Positions 18,248 to 28,459 of a stretch of DNA of 32,956 nt are shown here, piece by piece. Position 1 is the stretch's first letter, and every line of letters starts with the position of its first letter. A model generated the notes under the pieces. It was given only the letters and a program-made list of their open reading frames with translations, did not search any database and had not been told where the DNA came from. Source of the stretch: Acrasis kona (Eukaryota > Heterolobosea > Eutetramitea > Acrasida > Acrasidae); contig JAOPGA020001725.1 of assembly GCA_026419775.2 (NCBI GenBank), forward strand, positions 1-32,956, read 5' to 3'. A program made the translations under genes and the position numbers.

Positions 18248-18278
18248 AGCAATTCCACGACCAAATCTATATCCACAT
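18159..18278 (-). repeat. 120-bp duplicated promoter/exon-1 module, copy 2
   Basis: Source-like copy of the module at 12913-13032. Here it covers exon 1, intron 1 and the start of exon 2 of the basic-protein gene and reaches 31 bp above its ATG. The divergent ACBP gene begins 62 bp to the right. Confidence 0.85.
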
Positions 18279-18339
18279 TCAGACTTTTTTTCGTAAAGCA
18301 CGTGTCAACCTAGAAAAGAACTTACAAAAACAAAACAAA

Positions 18340-18636
18340 ATGTCATTGGAAGATCGCTTCAACAGAGCAGTGTACCTCGTTCGTAACGGACCATCAAGAA
18401 ACTCTTCCAACGAGGAGAAGCTTTCATTCTACAAGTACTACAAACAAGCAACAGAGGGTGATGTTAAGGGAAGCCAGCCATACAGCATCCAATTCGAAGC
18501 AAGAGCAAAGTGGGACGCATGGAAATCCGTTGAGGGATTGAGCGCTGATGAAGCAAAGCAAAAGTACATTGATTTGGTGGCATCCAACGATGCAAACTGG
18601 GAGCAACATGAAACCCTAAAAGGTTACACAGCATAA
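18340..18636 (+). CDS. Acyl-CoA-binding protein, 98 aa
   Basis: This small soluble four-helix protein binds long-chain acyl-CoA and carries it between membranes and enzymes. Family marks: KLSFYKYYKQATEGDV (28-42) and ARAKWDAWKSVEGLS (54-68), with the ligand-binding Y31, K35 and K57 in place, and the C-terminal AKQKYIDLV. At 98 residues it is slightly longer than the typical 86-92. There is no signal or extra domain. Codons are strongly biased to C-ending forms (GTACCTCGT, TTC, AAG), unlike its neighbours, suggesting high expression. An A-rich leader (aaaacaaaacaaa) precedes the ATG. It shares a 92-bp divergent promoter with the basic-protein gene and converges on NOP58. Confidence 0.95.
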   Translation: MSLEDRFNRAVYLVRNGPSRNSSNEEKLSFYKYYKQATEGDVKGSQPYSIQFEARAKWDAWKSVEGLSADEAKQKYIDLVASNDANWEQHETLKGYTA

Positions 18637-18711
18637 ACAACATTTTTTTAAAAAACATTTTAATATCTTGTATCCACACATCATTGACATTAGCAACACA
18701 AAAACCTTAAT

Positions 18712-20437
18712 TTAATCAGAGTCGGAATCAGAACTTTCTTTTTTCGATTTTTTCTTTTCCTTCTTGTCTTTTTTATCTTCCTTCTTGCTCTTCTTCTTTG
18801 GCTTCTCGTCTTCTGATGAGCTGTCATCTGATGATGAATCCTTCTTTGCCTTCTTGCTCTTCTTCTTGTCTTCCTTCTTTGCCTTCTTGTCCTCCTTCTT
18901 GCTCTTCTTCTTTGGCTTCTCGTCCTCTGATGAACTATCGTCGTCCTCTGATGATGAATCCTTGGCGTCTCTCTTTCTCTTGGCATCCTTCTTTTCGTCC
19001 TTCTTGGCAACGTTTGTGACGTCTGCGCTGGCATCATAGGAAGCAGCAGCGCTCTTCACCTTTCCGGGATGAGCCGCGCTTCTCGATAGAGCAGCACCTT
19101 GTTGATTGTTATTGAGACCCTTGCCTTGTCCTCCGAATTTCTTAGTGGTTACATTCTCTAACATGCGTAGTCTGGTCTCTACGGTCTCTCTGCTCGAAAT
19201 ACCAATGGTTGCATCTTCCTTCTCTCCCAAAGCATCCACGCGAGAGCTCAATGCGCACTTGGCTGCCAACACTCTTGCAATCTTGCCCTTGTACTTGGCT
19301 GGTGCTTGACCGATCAACGATGCATGGTACAACAAACCATATTTGGGCGTGTTGTGCTTGCTCTTCAGCGCCCTGAACAATGCCTTCTCTGCTCCCAAGA
19401 TTTGAACGGTGGATGCAGGGTGCTTGGCCAAGTTCATCAAGCTACCAGCGTGAGCGATCAATCTGGCGCCGACCAACTCTCCGACCAAGGTGGTCAAGTT
19501 GGGTGCGATGGCGTTCATTCTGCTCTTTAGGTATTCGAACAATTGCGAGCGATAGTCGCTGATGCTGATCACCTCCTCGCACAATTGTTTAATGTGAGAC
19601 AAGTCTTCTTCGTTGATTTCGGTACCCATGGAGATGAGCGCTGCCTCCTTGACGTCCTTCGCCAATTCCTCTGGCAACACGTCGGTGAGGTCGACCTTGG
19701 TGGCATTATTACGATCGCCCAACAATACGGCCGTCTTGGCGTATAACATGTTGTCGGGCAGTGCCTTTGCCAATTCTGGGAAATGCCATCCGTACCATTC
19801 CTTGACTCTCATGGCATAAATGTTTAGTTCCTTGTCTAGATCATCCAACAATGCAATGGCTTGTACAATCATGGTGTCGATTTTATCGGGAGAGAATTTT
19901 AATTTGTAACGAGAGAGCGAGTGAGATAGACCGGAGGGCCATTTGAGACAAATCGGCCTCCGTTGTCACGCTGGACAATAGCGTGCCAATGTGTGTGCGG
20001 ACACCTCTCATGATCTCCAACACTTTGTTGTCATAAATGCATGGAATGCCGAGTTTTTCTTTGATTTGACCGCCCACTACCTTATCGTATAGGGCCAATT
20101 GTTCTTTTTTCTTTTCGTGTTAACGACGAGTGAAAGTGATTCGCTTTACCTTATCTACGTGTTCTTTTAGGAAACTCTTTAATGGCTTGCTGAGTTCGCT
20201 TTCTACCATGGCTGTTGCAGCCTTCATGGCCTCTTGAGTATCTTTGAATTTTTCGAAGGCAACTAGTTTAACACTGTCGACAATTAATGCATGTGAAGAG
20301 CGAGTTTGAATTTACAATTTTTGTGCAGATGCGGGAGATGAAAAAGCATCTTGGATATCTTCTACCTCTTCTGTTTTCTTCTCATCGCGTACCTTGAATA
20401 GTGCGAATCCAGCGGGAGTTTCATAAAGTACCAACAT
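18712..20437 (-). CDS. NOP58: NOP58, box C/D snoRNP core protein, about 547 aa, with one base out of frame
   Basis: Core protein of box C/D snoRNPs, which guide 2'-O-methylation of rRNA in the nucleolus. Exon 1 (20437-20316) gives [16 protein letters not shown], exon 2 (20273-20150) and exon 3 (20110-18712) follow; introns are 42 and 39 nt. The Nop domain is clear: [30 protein letters not shown], and [20 protein letters not shown]. The tail is a long Lys/acidic repeat ([29 protein letters not shown]), typical of NOP58 rather than NOP56. At 19931-19934 one extra base interrupts the frame: the family sequence [16 protein letters not shown] is encoded exactly but with a +1 shift after MAL. A sequence error is the likeliest cause; no intron fits. 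Confidence 0.93.
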
Positions 20438-20535
20438 TTCACCGTGTTTATATATACTTCAATTCACAATGTTGTGTGAAAATTGAAAAGTTGACTTGGC
20501 TCAATATTCTTATTGTACTAGATTACAATATACTC

Positions 20536-21108
20536 ATGAAGTATTTGATCATCAAGGAGATTGTGCCTTTTCATAACAAACATGGTTATATGGTAAGTGT
20601 TCAAACAAGAGTTCACGCGGTTATCAAAAATATGGGCGAGTACAAATTTCCAACCATTGAACACTCCCCTAAAACAACGATAAAGGAGGCTGTGGAATAT
20701 TATGGATTGTCATCATACTTTTTATTTCATACGATAATTTGGAAACAAAACGAAGTTATTGTTCATTATAATCGTTACGATTTAACAGGAGCAAGTGAGG
20801 ATGCACAGAAAATGCCACCATCTGGTCATCATATAGTATCAGAAGAGCATGATCAGGATTACCCGTTGTCAGGATTTGTAGACCAAAGCAAATACTCAAA
20901 GCTTGACTCTTGTGCCATTACACCACTTTATCATACCTTTTTGTATTCTGAGAATGCTATGCAAGGCTTTGAGTACCTATCTTTGGGTAAGAAATTCTTC
21001 GAAAAGGTCAGGTTCCATGGAAATCATAACAAATTTGGAAAGCAAGGAACTAGAACTATTGGTGCAACATACGAACTTTCACTTAGTAACATCGCACCAC
21101 AGATATGA
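20536..21108 (+). CDS. Hypothetical protein, about 190 aa
   Basis: The likely start is the ATG at 20536 (MKYLIIKEIVPFHNKHGYM). The open frame reaches back into NOP58 exon 1, so earlier starts are unlikely. The product is a soluble mixed alpha/beta protein (IKEAVEYYGLSSYFLFHTII; GHHIVSEEHDQDYPL). I recognise no domain. A 25-nt GT...AG skip (20987-21011, GTAAGA donor) would replace the end with a different tail that closes at 21169 and ends in SRHLLDEIKHLNELYKSH. That alternative end looks at least as protein-like, so either form may be real. Divergent from NOP58 with a 98-bp gap. Confidence 0.55.
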   Translation: MKYLIIKEIVPFHNKHGYMVSVQTRVHAVIKNMGEYKFPTIEHSPKTTIKEAVEYYGLSSYFLFHTIIWKQNEVIVHYNRYDLTGASEDAQKMPPSGHHIVSEEHDQDYPLSGFVDQSKYSKLDSCAITPLYHTFLYSENAMQGFEYLSLGKKFFEKVRFHGNHNKFGKQGTRTIGATYELSLSNIAPQI

Positions 21109-21169
21109 TTGCTCGCGTCATCTTCTGGACGAAATTAAACATTTAAATGAATTGTATAAAAGCCATTAA

Positions 21170-21635
21170 AATAAAAAGGCGTTCTGGTTATTTAATTATT
21201 AGAATGCGCGTTCCGTAATGTGTCGTAGCGTAAGTGGTTTGGCATCTAAGGATGGCCATCTTGGACTTCAAACCTTGCGTTGTAAATTGATTATTCTAGC
21301 CTGCACTTGCACTTAGAAAGATTCATTTCAGGTTTGTAGTGCTCAAATTTCCTGCTTACATATTATGGGCAGTAAAAATATAAAATTAAGACAAGTTAAA
21401 AGCAGTTTAGTCGTGTCCTGGTACATTCAAAAAAGGACTTCGTAGCCAAGGTAGACCACGTGTCCTCGTCGAGACATTCCTTACTAATGCCACCAAGTTG
21501 ATGTTCTCCTCATATAGGAGCTAAGCATTGCTTAATTATAACAATCGCCGACACATTTTGTGAAAGTAGAGTAGTTTACCTCTTACAAAAGTGTTCAAAA
21601 AATTTATCTTTTGGTTGGCCACTTTGCGATCAAAA
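21170..21635. other. Intergenic region with one hairpin, no gene assigned
   Basis: No convincing coding frame. Around 21226-21280 there is an A-box-like TAGCGTAAGTGG and a hairpin whose outer stem is GGTTTG (21236-21241) with CAAACC (21269-21274) and whose inner part is the near-palindrome AGGATGGCCATCTT. It does not fold as a standard tRNA. It might be a small RNA, but evidence is thin. The right end should hold the aminopeptidase promoter. Confidence 0.35.
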
Positions 21636-24568
21636 ATGGAGACCACCACTGCTGGGAGAAGCAAGTAAGTACATTTCATCTTAATAACCAATTAACTGTA
21701 TAGGTCAGATTTATTCTACGTAATAACAAACACCACATCTTTTGAAATAACTTTTTTATAGATCATTTCCGTCGCAACAATTGGCTTGTTGATTATAATT
21801 GTATCTTACATTGGAGCAACTCACATTCAATCGTCATACAAGACAACTTACGCATGCATAAACAACGATGCCAACAAGTACAGATTACCCGATAGACCCA
21901 TCATACCCAACCACTACGAGCTTGTATTGAAACCTGATTTGTCAGCCCTCAATTACTCAGGATCAGTCAAAATTGACATTTTGGTTCTTAAAAAGACAAA
22001 GTGTGTGTTCCTCAACATGGAAGACATTACCATCCAATCATTAAAAATCACACAAGAGGTAATCATCATCATGTAAAATCATTTCTAAATACGTCGACAG
22101 AGTAAACAATTCAAAATCACGAGCACGCTCTACGATCCCATCTACACAACACTCGAAATCAACTTGAACGAATTCTTGGCACAAGGACAATCCTACGTGA
22201 TTGAAATTGATTTCACGGCAAACATTCGAAACGATCTCAGAGGTTTCTACACCAGTACGTATGCGCGCAATAATGTGACCCAACGCATCGCCACCACCCA
22301 ATTTGAATCAGAAGATGCCAGAACGGCATTTCCATGTTTCGACGAACCCAACCTGAAGGCCACTTTTGAAATCAGCTTCCACATTAAAGAAGAAGACTTG
22401 TCAACCATGCCAAAGTTCGTCGCCCTATCCAACATGCCAGAGAAGGAAATGTAAGTTCGATTCGCATTCGTCACCACTCATCATCACCATCAGCGTCGTA
22501 TTGGAGGATGGCATCAAATTGCATCGATTCCAAAGAACAAAACCAATGAGTACTTATTTGGTGGCATGGGTGTTGGGAGAGTTCGAGTCCATCGAAGACG
22601 TATACGATGGCATCCATTACAGAGTATTCACGTTACCCGGACAAGTAGAATCGGCAAGATTTGCGCTGGCCACATCCATGCAAATCACCGATCAATTCAA
22701 CACGTTTTATGGAATCAAGTATGCATTCCCAAAGATGGATCTCATCGCCATTCCAGAGTAATCACGCGCGATTCAAAATCACTAACACGAATAGTTTCAG
22801 AGCAGGTGCCATGGAGAATTGGGGACTCATCACCTTCAGAGCAACAACATTACTGGTGGACGAAACCACCACGTCATCTCAAAAAGAAGATGTGGCCGAA
22901 GTGATCGCTCACGAAATCGCACATCAATGGACGGGCAATCTCGTCACTGCTGATTGGTGGACCCACTTGTGGTTGAACGAAGGATTCGCCACCTTCTTCG
23001 AAACACATTCCTTGGATGCCGTTCATCCCGAATACAAGCGATGGCAAAAGAAACTAACAAACACCGTGCAGGTGGCGCTGCGCAGCGATGCATTATCCAC
23101 CACTCACCCCATCGTCAATTCTGCAAATTCACCAGCACAGATTGATGCCATATTCGATGCCATCACTTATAGCAAGGGAGGTAGCATTTTATACATGTTC
23201 ATGAATTATTTGGGAGAGAATGATTTCCGATCGTGGATGAGAAATTATTTGACCGCTCATCAATTCAACAACACCATCACCGACGATTTGTTCCGCTCGT
23301 TGGCAGATTATAAAAAGGACGATTCGTTGATTCGTAAATTCAAATCGTGGACGCATCAATCTGGATATCCGATCATCACCATCAACTTGGATCAAGATGG
23401 CAAATCGTACATTTTATCGCAAAAGAGATTCTACTCGCGACCTCAATCGTCGTCGAATCGCGAATCTGAAATTTGGTGGGTGCCGTTGAGGGCCAAATTA
23501 TCGGATGGATCGCTCAAGACGTTCGAATTGGATTCCACATTGGCAAGAATTCAATTGCCATCGTTTGATTATGTCAAATTGAATGCAGACCAAACTGGTT
23601 TCTACAGGGTGAATTACAGCGCGGAGCTATGGAATTTGTTATTAAAATCATTCGGTGCATTGTCGCTGGAGGATCGCATCGGAATCATTGATGATTTGTT
23701 CGCGCTCACTGGTGCAGGCGAGATTAAGATCAACCTAGTGTTGAGCGCACTAGAAACCATTTGTGAACACCAAAACGATTTGGTGATTTGGGAGACCATC
23801 ATTAGTAATTTGAATCAAATTTCGAATCTAATCAGCAGAGAATCTGGTGCTGATTCCTTCAGTAGGTTCGTGTTGAACGTAATCGCGCCCATGAGGCAGA
23901 GAGTGGGATGGGATCCAATCCCCGACGAAAGCAACGACATTACTCAATTAAGACCACTAATCATTGCCACCACCATGAGCAACGATCACAAGGTGGACAT
24001 TGATTTGGCGCTCTACAAGTACTACACCAATCAGACCATTCCCGTGGAACTACGCAGCAGCGTATACAACGCAGTGGTTAGAAACAATGGAATGGTTGGT
24101 TACGAAAGCATGTTGGAACGATTCAAAAATGCGCAATCTGATTTTGAAAAATCGCGTTGCATGTATGCACTGGCCAGTGCCACCAAACCTAGTTTGTTGA
24201 AGAGGACGCTAGAGTTGGCGCTCGGTCCGGATGTTCGCAGTCAAGATGCAGGTAGTTTGATTAGACAAGTGGCGAGAAGTCCTTATGGAATGGACATTGC
24301 CTGGGACTTTGTGAATCAAAACTATCAACTCATCTTGAACAAGATTGGCGAGAGGCAATTCCATGGACAAATTGTGGGCGGAGTCACCACCAGATTCTCC
24401 ACTCAAATCAAGTACGATGCAGTCAAGGATTTGTTTTCGAGTCGTGCAAAGGGACAGGCGTTGGATCAGGCGCTGGATACCATCTTGGCCAATCAATTCT
24501 GGTTACAAAAGAATTATTACGATCTGAGCGTGTATTTGGACAAGTATTCCAAACAAGTAATAAATTAA
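21636..24568 (+). CDS. Membrane-anchored M1 family zinc aminopeptidase, 909 aa
   Basis: Exons: 21636-21664, 21704-21719, 21762-22058, 22101-22450, 22494-22757, 22795-24568; five introns of 37 to 43 nt. All phases fit (910 codons). The second exon is only 16 nt. A short cytosolic start leads to one transmembrane anchor (IISVATIGLLIIIVSYIGA), so it is a type II protein with the enzyme outside or in the lumen. Active site: GAMEN at 323-327, zinc ligands H358, H362 (HEIAHQW) and E381 (WLNEGFA), catalytic E359, and the TYSKGG tyrosine. The C-terminal ERAP1-like helical domain is complete. The intron before GAMEN uses the acceptor at 22794, restoring the family sequence PDFRAGAMENWG. The enzyme trims N-terminal residues from peptides; the substrate is unknown. 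The kinesin ATG follows after 38 bp. Confidence 0.94.
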
Positions 24569-24606
24569 TTTTTGTAATCACCCCATTTATTGGCGCCAAT
24601 TAACGT

Positions 24607-27600
24607 ATGTCGGACTCTGTACAGGTTGCCGTGAGAGTTCGTCCGTTTAACGCTCGCGAGACCGATACGAAATGTATTGTGCAGATGGACGGTCCAGTTA
24701 CTACCTTGACAAATCCAGATGATGGTAAAAAGACCACATTTACTTTTGATTACTCTTATTGGTCTCATAACAAAGCCGATTCCAACTATGCAGATAACAA
24801 CGTCGTATTCAAAGATATTGGACAGGGCGTATTGAAGAATGCGTGGCTTGGTTATAACACTTCCTTATTTGCATATGGTCAAACTGGTTCTGGAAAGAGT
24901 TATTCCATGATTGGTTATGGCGAGGATAAGGGAATCATCCCCATGGTGTGCGACGAAATATTTAAGCAAATTGCAATTGCTCAAGCTGATAAATCATCAA
25001 CAAGTACTTTCCAAGTGGAGTGCACAATGTTGGAGATTTATAACGAGAAGGTCAGAGACTTACTGAACCCAAAGAACAATCCAGCGGTAGTTTCTTTCAA
25101 AAAAAAAAATTTTTTTAATCGTCAAATTAGAACGGCATGCAAGTAAGAGAGAACCCAAAAACAGGTCCATATGTGGAGGGTTTAGCGCCCATCTTGGCAA
25201 AGAGCTACAAGGAGGTGGAAAAGCTGATGGACGAGGGGAGCAAAGCTCGTACGATTGGCGAGACACAAATGAACAAAACAAGTTCCAGAGCACACACCAT
25301 GTTCACTTTAATATTCACTCAAACAACAATGAACAACCAAACCAAAAAAGCATCTCAAAAGATTTCAAAAATCTCATTGGTGGACTTGGCAGGTAGCGAG
25401 AGAATGGATGCCACGGGTGCTACTGGAGCAAGAGCCAACGAAGGTATCAACATTAACAAATCTCTAACCGAGCTGGGAAATTGCATTCAAGCGTTAGCAG
25501 ATCGCTGTTCGGGAAAGAACCCTAATCAATTCATACCTTATCGTAACTCCGTATTGACGTTCATCATGAAGGAGTCGTTGGGAGGAAACAGCAAAACTTG
25601 TATGATTGCTGCCATTAGTCCAAGTAGCATCAACTTTAATGAAACACTATCCACGCTAAGATATGCTGATAGAGCGAAGCAAATCAAAAACAAGGCAAAA
25701 GTGAATGAGGATCCTCAAGAAAAGTTGATCAAGTCGCTTCAGGAAGAAGTGAATCGATTGAATGGTTTGTTAAAGTCTGGCGAAGGTTCCTCAGGCGCCG
25801 CACAAGAACCTTCTCAAAAAGATATTGAGGCCATGACGCGTATGAGGGAGGAGATTGAGAGAAGTAGTGCAATTATTGAAGAACTTCGTTTGAGCAATGA
25901 AGAAAAGGAAGAACGTTCAAGACAAATTGCAAAGGATCGTTTGGATGTTCTACAGCATGCTGGACTCGTGACCGATAGTTCTTTTGATAGAAAAGTAGAT
26001 TGTCACTTGGTTAATTTGAACGAAGATAGTTCGATTAGTGGAAACTTAATTTATGGACTCACTAAAGATGTAATAAAGATTGGAAAGGAAGGTTCGCAAG
26101 AGCCTCTTGATATTTTCTTGACTGGCATCGGTGTCGCATCTCATCATTGCACTATTGAGTTGACCAACCTGCTTACAAAAGAAGACCGAAGCAAAGGTAA
26201 TCAAGTGGTCCCCGCACCAACTGCATCCATTATATCAACCGCTAAAAGAGGAACTTTTGTAAATGGAAAACCAATAGAAGAAAAAACAGAATTGCACAAT
26301 GGAGATCGCGTGTCTGTGGGGCCTAATGAAATATTTAGGTTCATCAATCCTCTCGAAGGAATTAAAAAGCCAAAGGTGAACTGGGAGGACGCAGTTAGGG
26401 AGATGGCAGAAAATCTTGCGAATGAAAATACCAAAAAAGCATTAGATGCCATCAAAGACGAAAGAAAATTACAAGATGAAATGATTAGATTGTTGCCAGA
26501 CGTGAACAATGCCAACGAGATGGCGGACCGTATCGACAAGAATGTTGAATACCTACTGAAGGTAGTTGAAAAGCAAGATGCCAATGGTATCAGTACCAAA
26601 GCGGTTGTGGTCCTCGTGAGAGCAGAAGACTTTAGTTGGGAGGCAACTTGGACGGTAGACCAATTCATCGACCGTGCCCAACGCATGCCAGAGAGATACG
26701 ATCTAGAGAGAAAGGCAATCAAGGAGAATACAGAAAGACCATCTCCAGATAATGATCCATTCATTGACTTGGTAGCATCCAAACAAGCAGCTCCGACAGT
26801 GTTCAAGAAGGTAGACGTCAGCATCTATGAATCAGAAATTGCAAGGTTACGTAAGCAACGAAACGACACCATGATGGAGTACAACACCATCGTCAACGAA
26901 TGTGATCAATTAAGGGAATCACTCAAGAGCAAGGACAAGGAACTACAAAAAAAGTTGGATGATTCAAAATCAAAAAATGACACCGAAAAGAACGCAGCAG
27001 TCAATACATTAAAGTCAGAATTGGAAAAGAACAAACAAGTACAATTAGAGTCGCAAAAAACACTCGAAGCGAAAATCGCACAGATCAAACAATTGGAAAC
27101 GGACATGGAAAAGTTAAAATCAACACTAACCGCAAACGACAAGGAACTAGTCAAGCTGAACGCATCCATCAAACAAAAAGAAGACGACCTCGCCAAATCA
27201 AAACAAGAATCAGAAAAACAAATCAACGCCAAGAATGATCAATTAAAACAATTAACGACCGATCACGAGAAAATCATCGCAAGCAAGGATTCGGAAATCA
27301 AAACAAAAGAAACAACATGCGTCAACTTGCAACAAGAATTAAAATTATCGAAGGATCAATTCACGAAACAAAAACAAGAAAATGAACAATTGTCGGAATC
27401 ACTCAAGAAGGATTTATCGGAAGATCAAAAGAAGAAAATGTCCATGAACAATGAAGTACAACAAATTCAAGTACAATTACAAACGGCCAAGTTGGAATTG
27501 TCACAAAAGGAGACTGCATTGATTCAAAAAGAAGATGTTTTAAAGATGACCAATTCGAAATTAACAGAAGCAGAGCAGTTGATGGCCCAATTAAGAGCGG

Positions 27601-27803
27601 ACACAAACGAAAAGATTAGAGTTGCAGAGGTCGAGAAGAAGGAGTTACGGGATTTGATTGAGGAGAAGAATAATGCTTTACAAAAAAATAAAACAGAGTT
27701 GGATCATTTGCAAGAACAGAAGAGAAAGAACCTCAAGGATTTAGAGGAGGAGCGCAAGAAGAGGAAGGAAGCAGAGAAGAAGGCGAAATGTTTGGTTATG
27801 TAA
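24607..27803 (+). CDS. Kinesin-3-like motor with FHA domain, coiled coil and C-terminal CaaX box, 1050 aa
   Basis: Exons 24607-25086 and 25131-27803; the 44-nt intron has an A11/T7 core. N-terminal motor: P-loop GQTGSGKS (91-98), switch I NKTSSRAH (208-215), switch II DLAGSER (245-251), and YRNSVLTFIMKESLGGNSKT. An FHA domain follows at about 449-565 (HHCTIEL, GTFVNGKPI, NGDRVSVG), as in the Unc104/KIF1 group. From about 720 to 1040 it is a long coiled coil rich in Lys, Glu and Gln. No PH domain is present. The last residues are a basic stretch and CLVM: a Cys followed by two aliphatic residues and Met, the classic farnesylation pattern. The protein likely moves membrane cargo to microtubule plus ends, held by a lipid tail instead of a PH domain; this last point is inference. 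Confidence 0.93.
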
Positions 27804-27855
27804 TAAATAGTTTTTATTCATGTAAATACACATCACTTTGAGTCAACCCTATTTA

Positions 27856-28404
27856 ATGAAGTTGTTGACGCACAAAGTTTCGCTTGAGGATGGTGTGTTT
27901 TCAAGTCGCTTGCCCGTAGATAAAGTTGGATCGATCGATGAAATTAAATACAAAACAACTGTACAATTGGTTAACGATGTTTTGAACAAGATTCAAAAAC
28001 CTGCGCAGATTGCCGACGACATTAGGTTCTCTATTGTTGCGTTTATAACGTTAATAATATTTTTTGGCTGCCTGGCCCTATTCCTGGCACCTTTCTTACA
28101 GTGGCCATATTATTCGCTCTACCTTTCAAACGAAAAAGCATTTTATACCGTATTAGTGGTTCAAACATTTGGTTTGGTGGCCTTGATTATAGTCGATTTG
28201 ATTATATTGAACATTTCAAGAAAAAGAATGGTAGAGGCCAAGAACACTGCAGAGGATCAAATTGAGGAAATTTTGAAGAAACAAAACAAAGAATATTTTA
28301 TCAACCAATCATCAGCGTGGGAGTTTGAATGGGGTCCATCTACTACTGGAGCACGTGAGGAGGCAAACCCAGTTCTTTTGTTCATTCGAAACAACTTGGA
28401 TTGA
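27856..28404 (+). CDS. Two-transmembrane protein of unknown function, 182 aa
   Basis: The first ATG of the frame is at 27856, 52 bp after the kinesin stop. About 57 soluble residues precede two hydrophobic helices at about 58-80 (FITLIIFFGCLALFLAPFL) and 97-120 (VLVVQTFGLVALIIVDLIIL). A basic loop (SRKRMVEAK) and a C-terminal segment with WEFEWGPS follow. With no signal peptide, both ends probably face the cytosol. No family was recognised; the hairpin topology would suit an organelle or ER membrane protein. Convergent with the next gene (55 bp). Confidence 0.7.
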   Translation: MKLLTHKVSLEDGVFSSRLPVDKVGSIDEIKYKTTVQLVNDVLNKIQKPAQIADDIRFSIVAFITLIIFFGCLALFLAPFLQWPYYSLYLSNEKAFYTVLVVQTFGLVALIIVDLIILNISRKRMVEAKNTAEDQIEEILKKQNKEYFINQSSAWEFEWGPSTTGAREEANPVLLFIRNNLD

Positions 28405-28459
28405 ACACACACAAAAGATAATAAAACTTTCAAAATTAAATCCTTTACTTCCTTTACAT

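Noticed and set aside
18764-19039. Plus-strand Ser/Phe-rich open frames
   Set aside because: Antisense shadows of the Lys/Asp/Ser-rich tail of NOP58.
21226-21280. Possible tRNA, including a TCA anticodon as in selenocysteine tRNA
   Set aside because: An A-box-like word and a CTTCAAA loop-like word occur, but no acceptor or T stem can be paired and there is no B box.
25087-25130. Apparent break in the kinesin motor next to A and T runs
   Set aside because: It is a 44-nt intron; removing it restores the motor sequence between LLNPKNNPA and NGMQVRENPKTG.
26201-27232. Long minus-strand open frames
   Set aside because: Antisense shadows of the kinesin FHA and coiled-coil regions.
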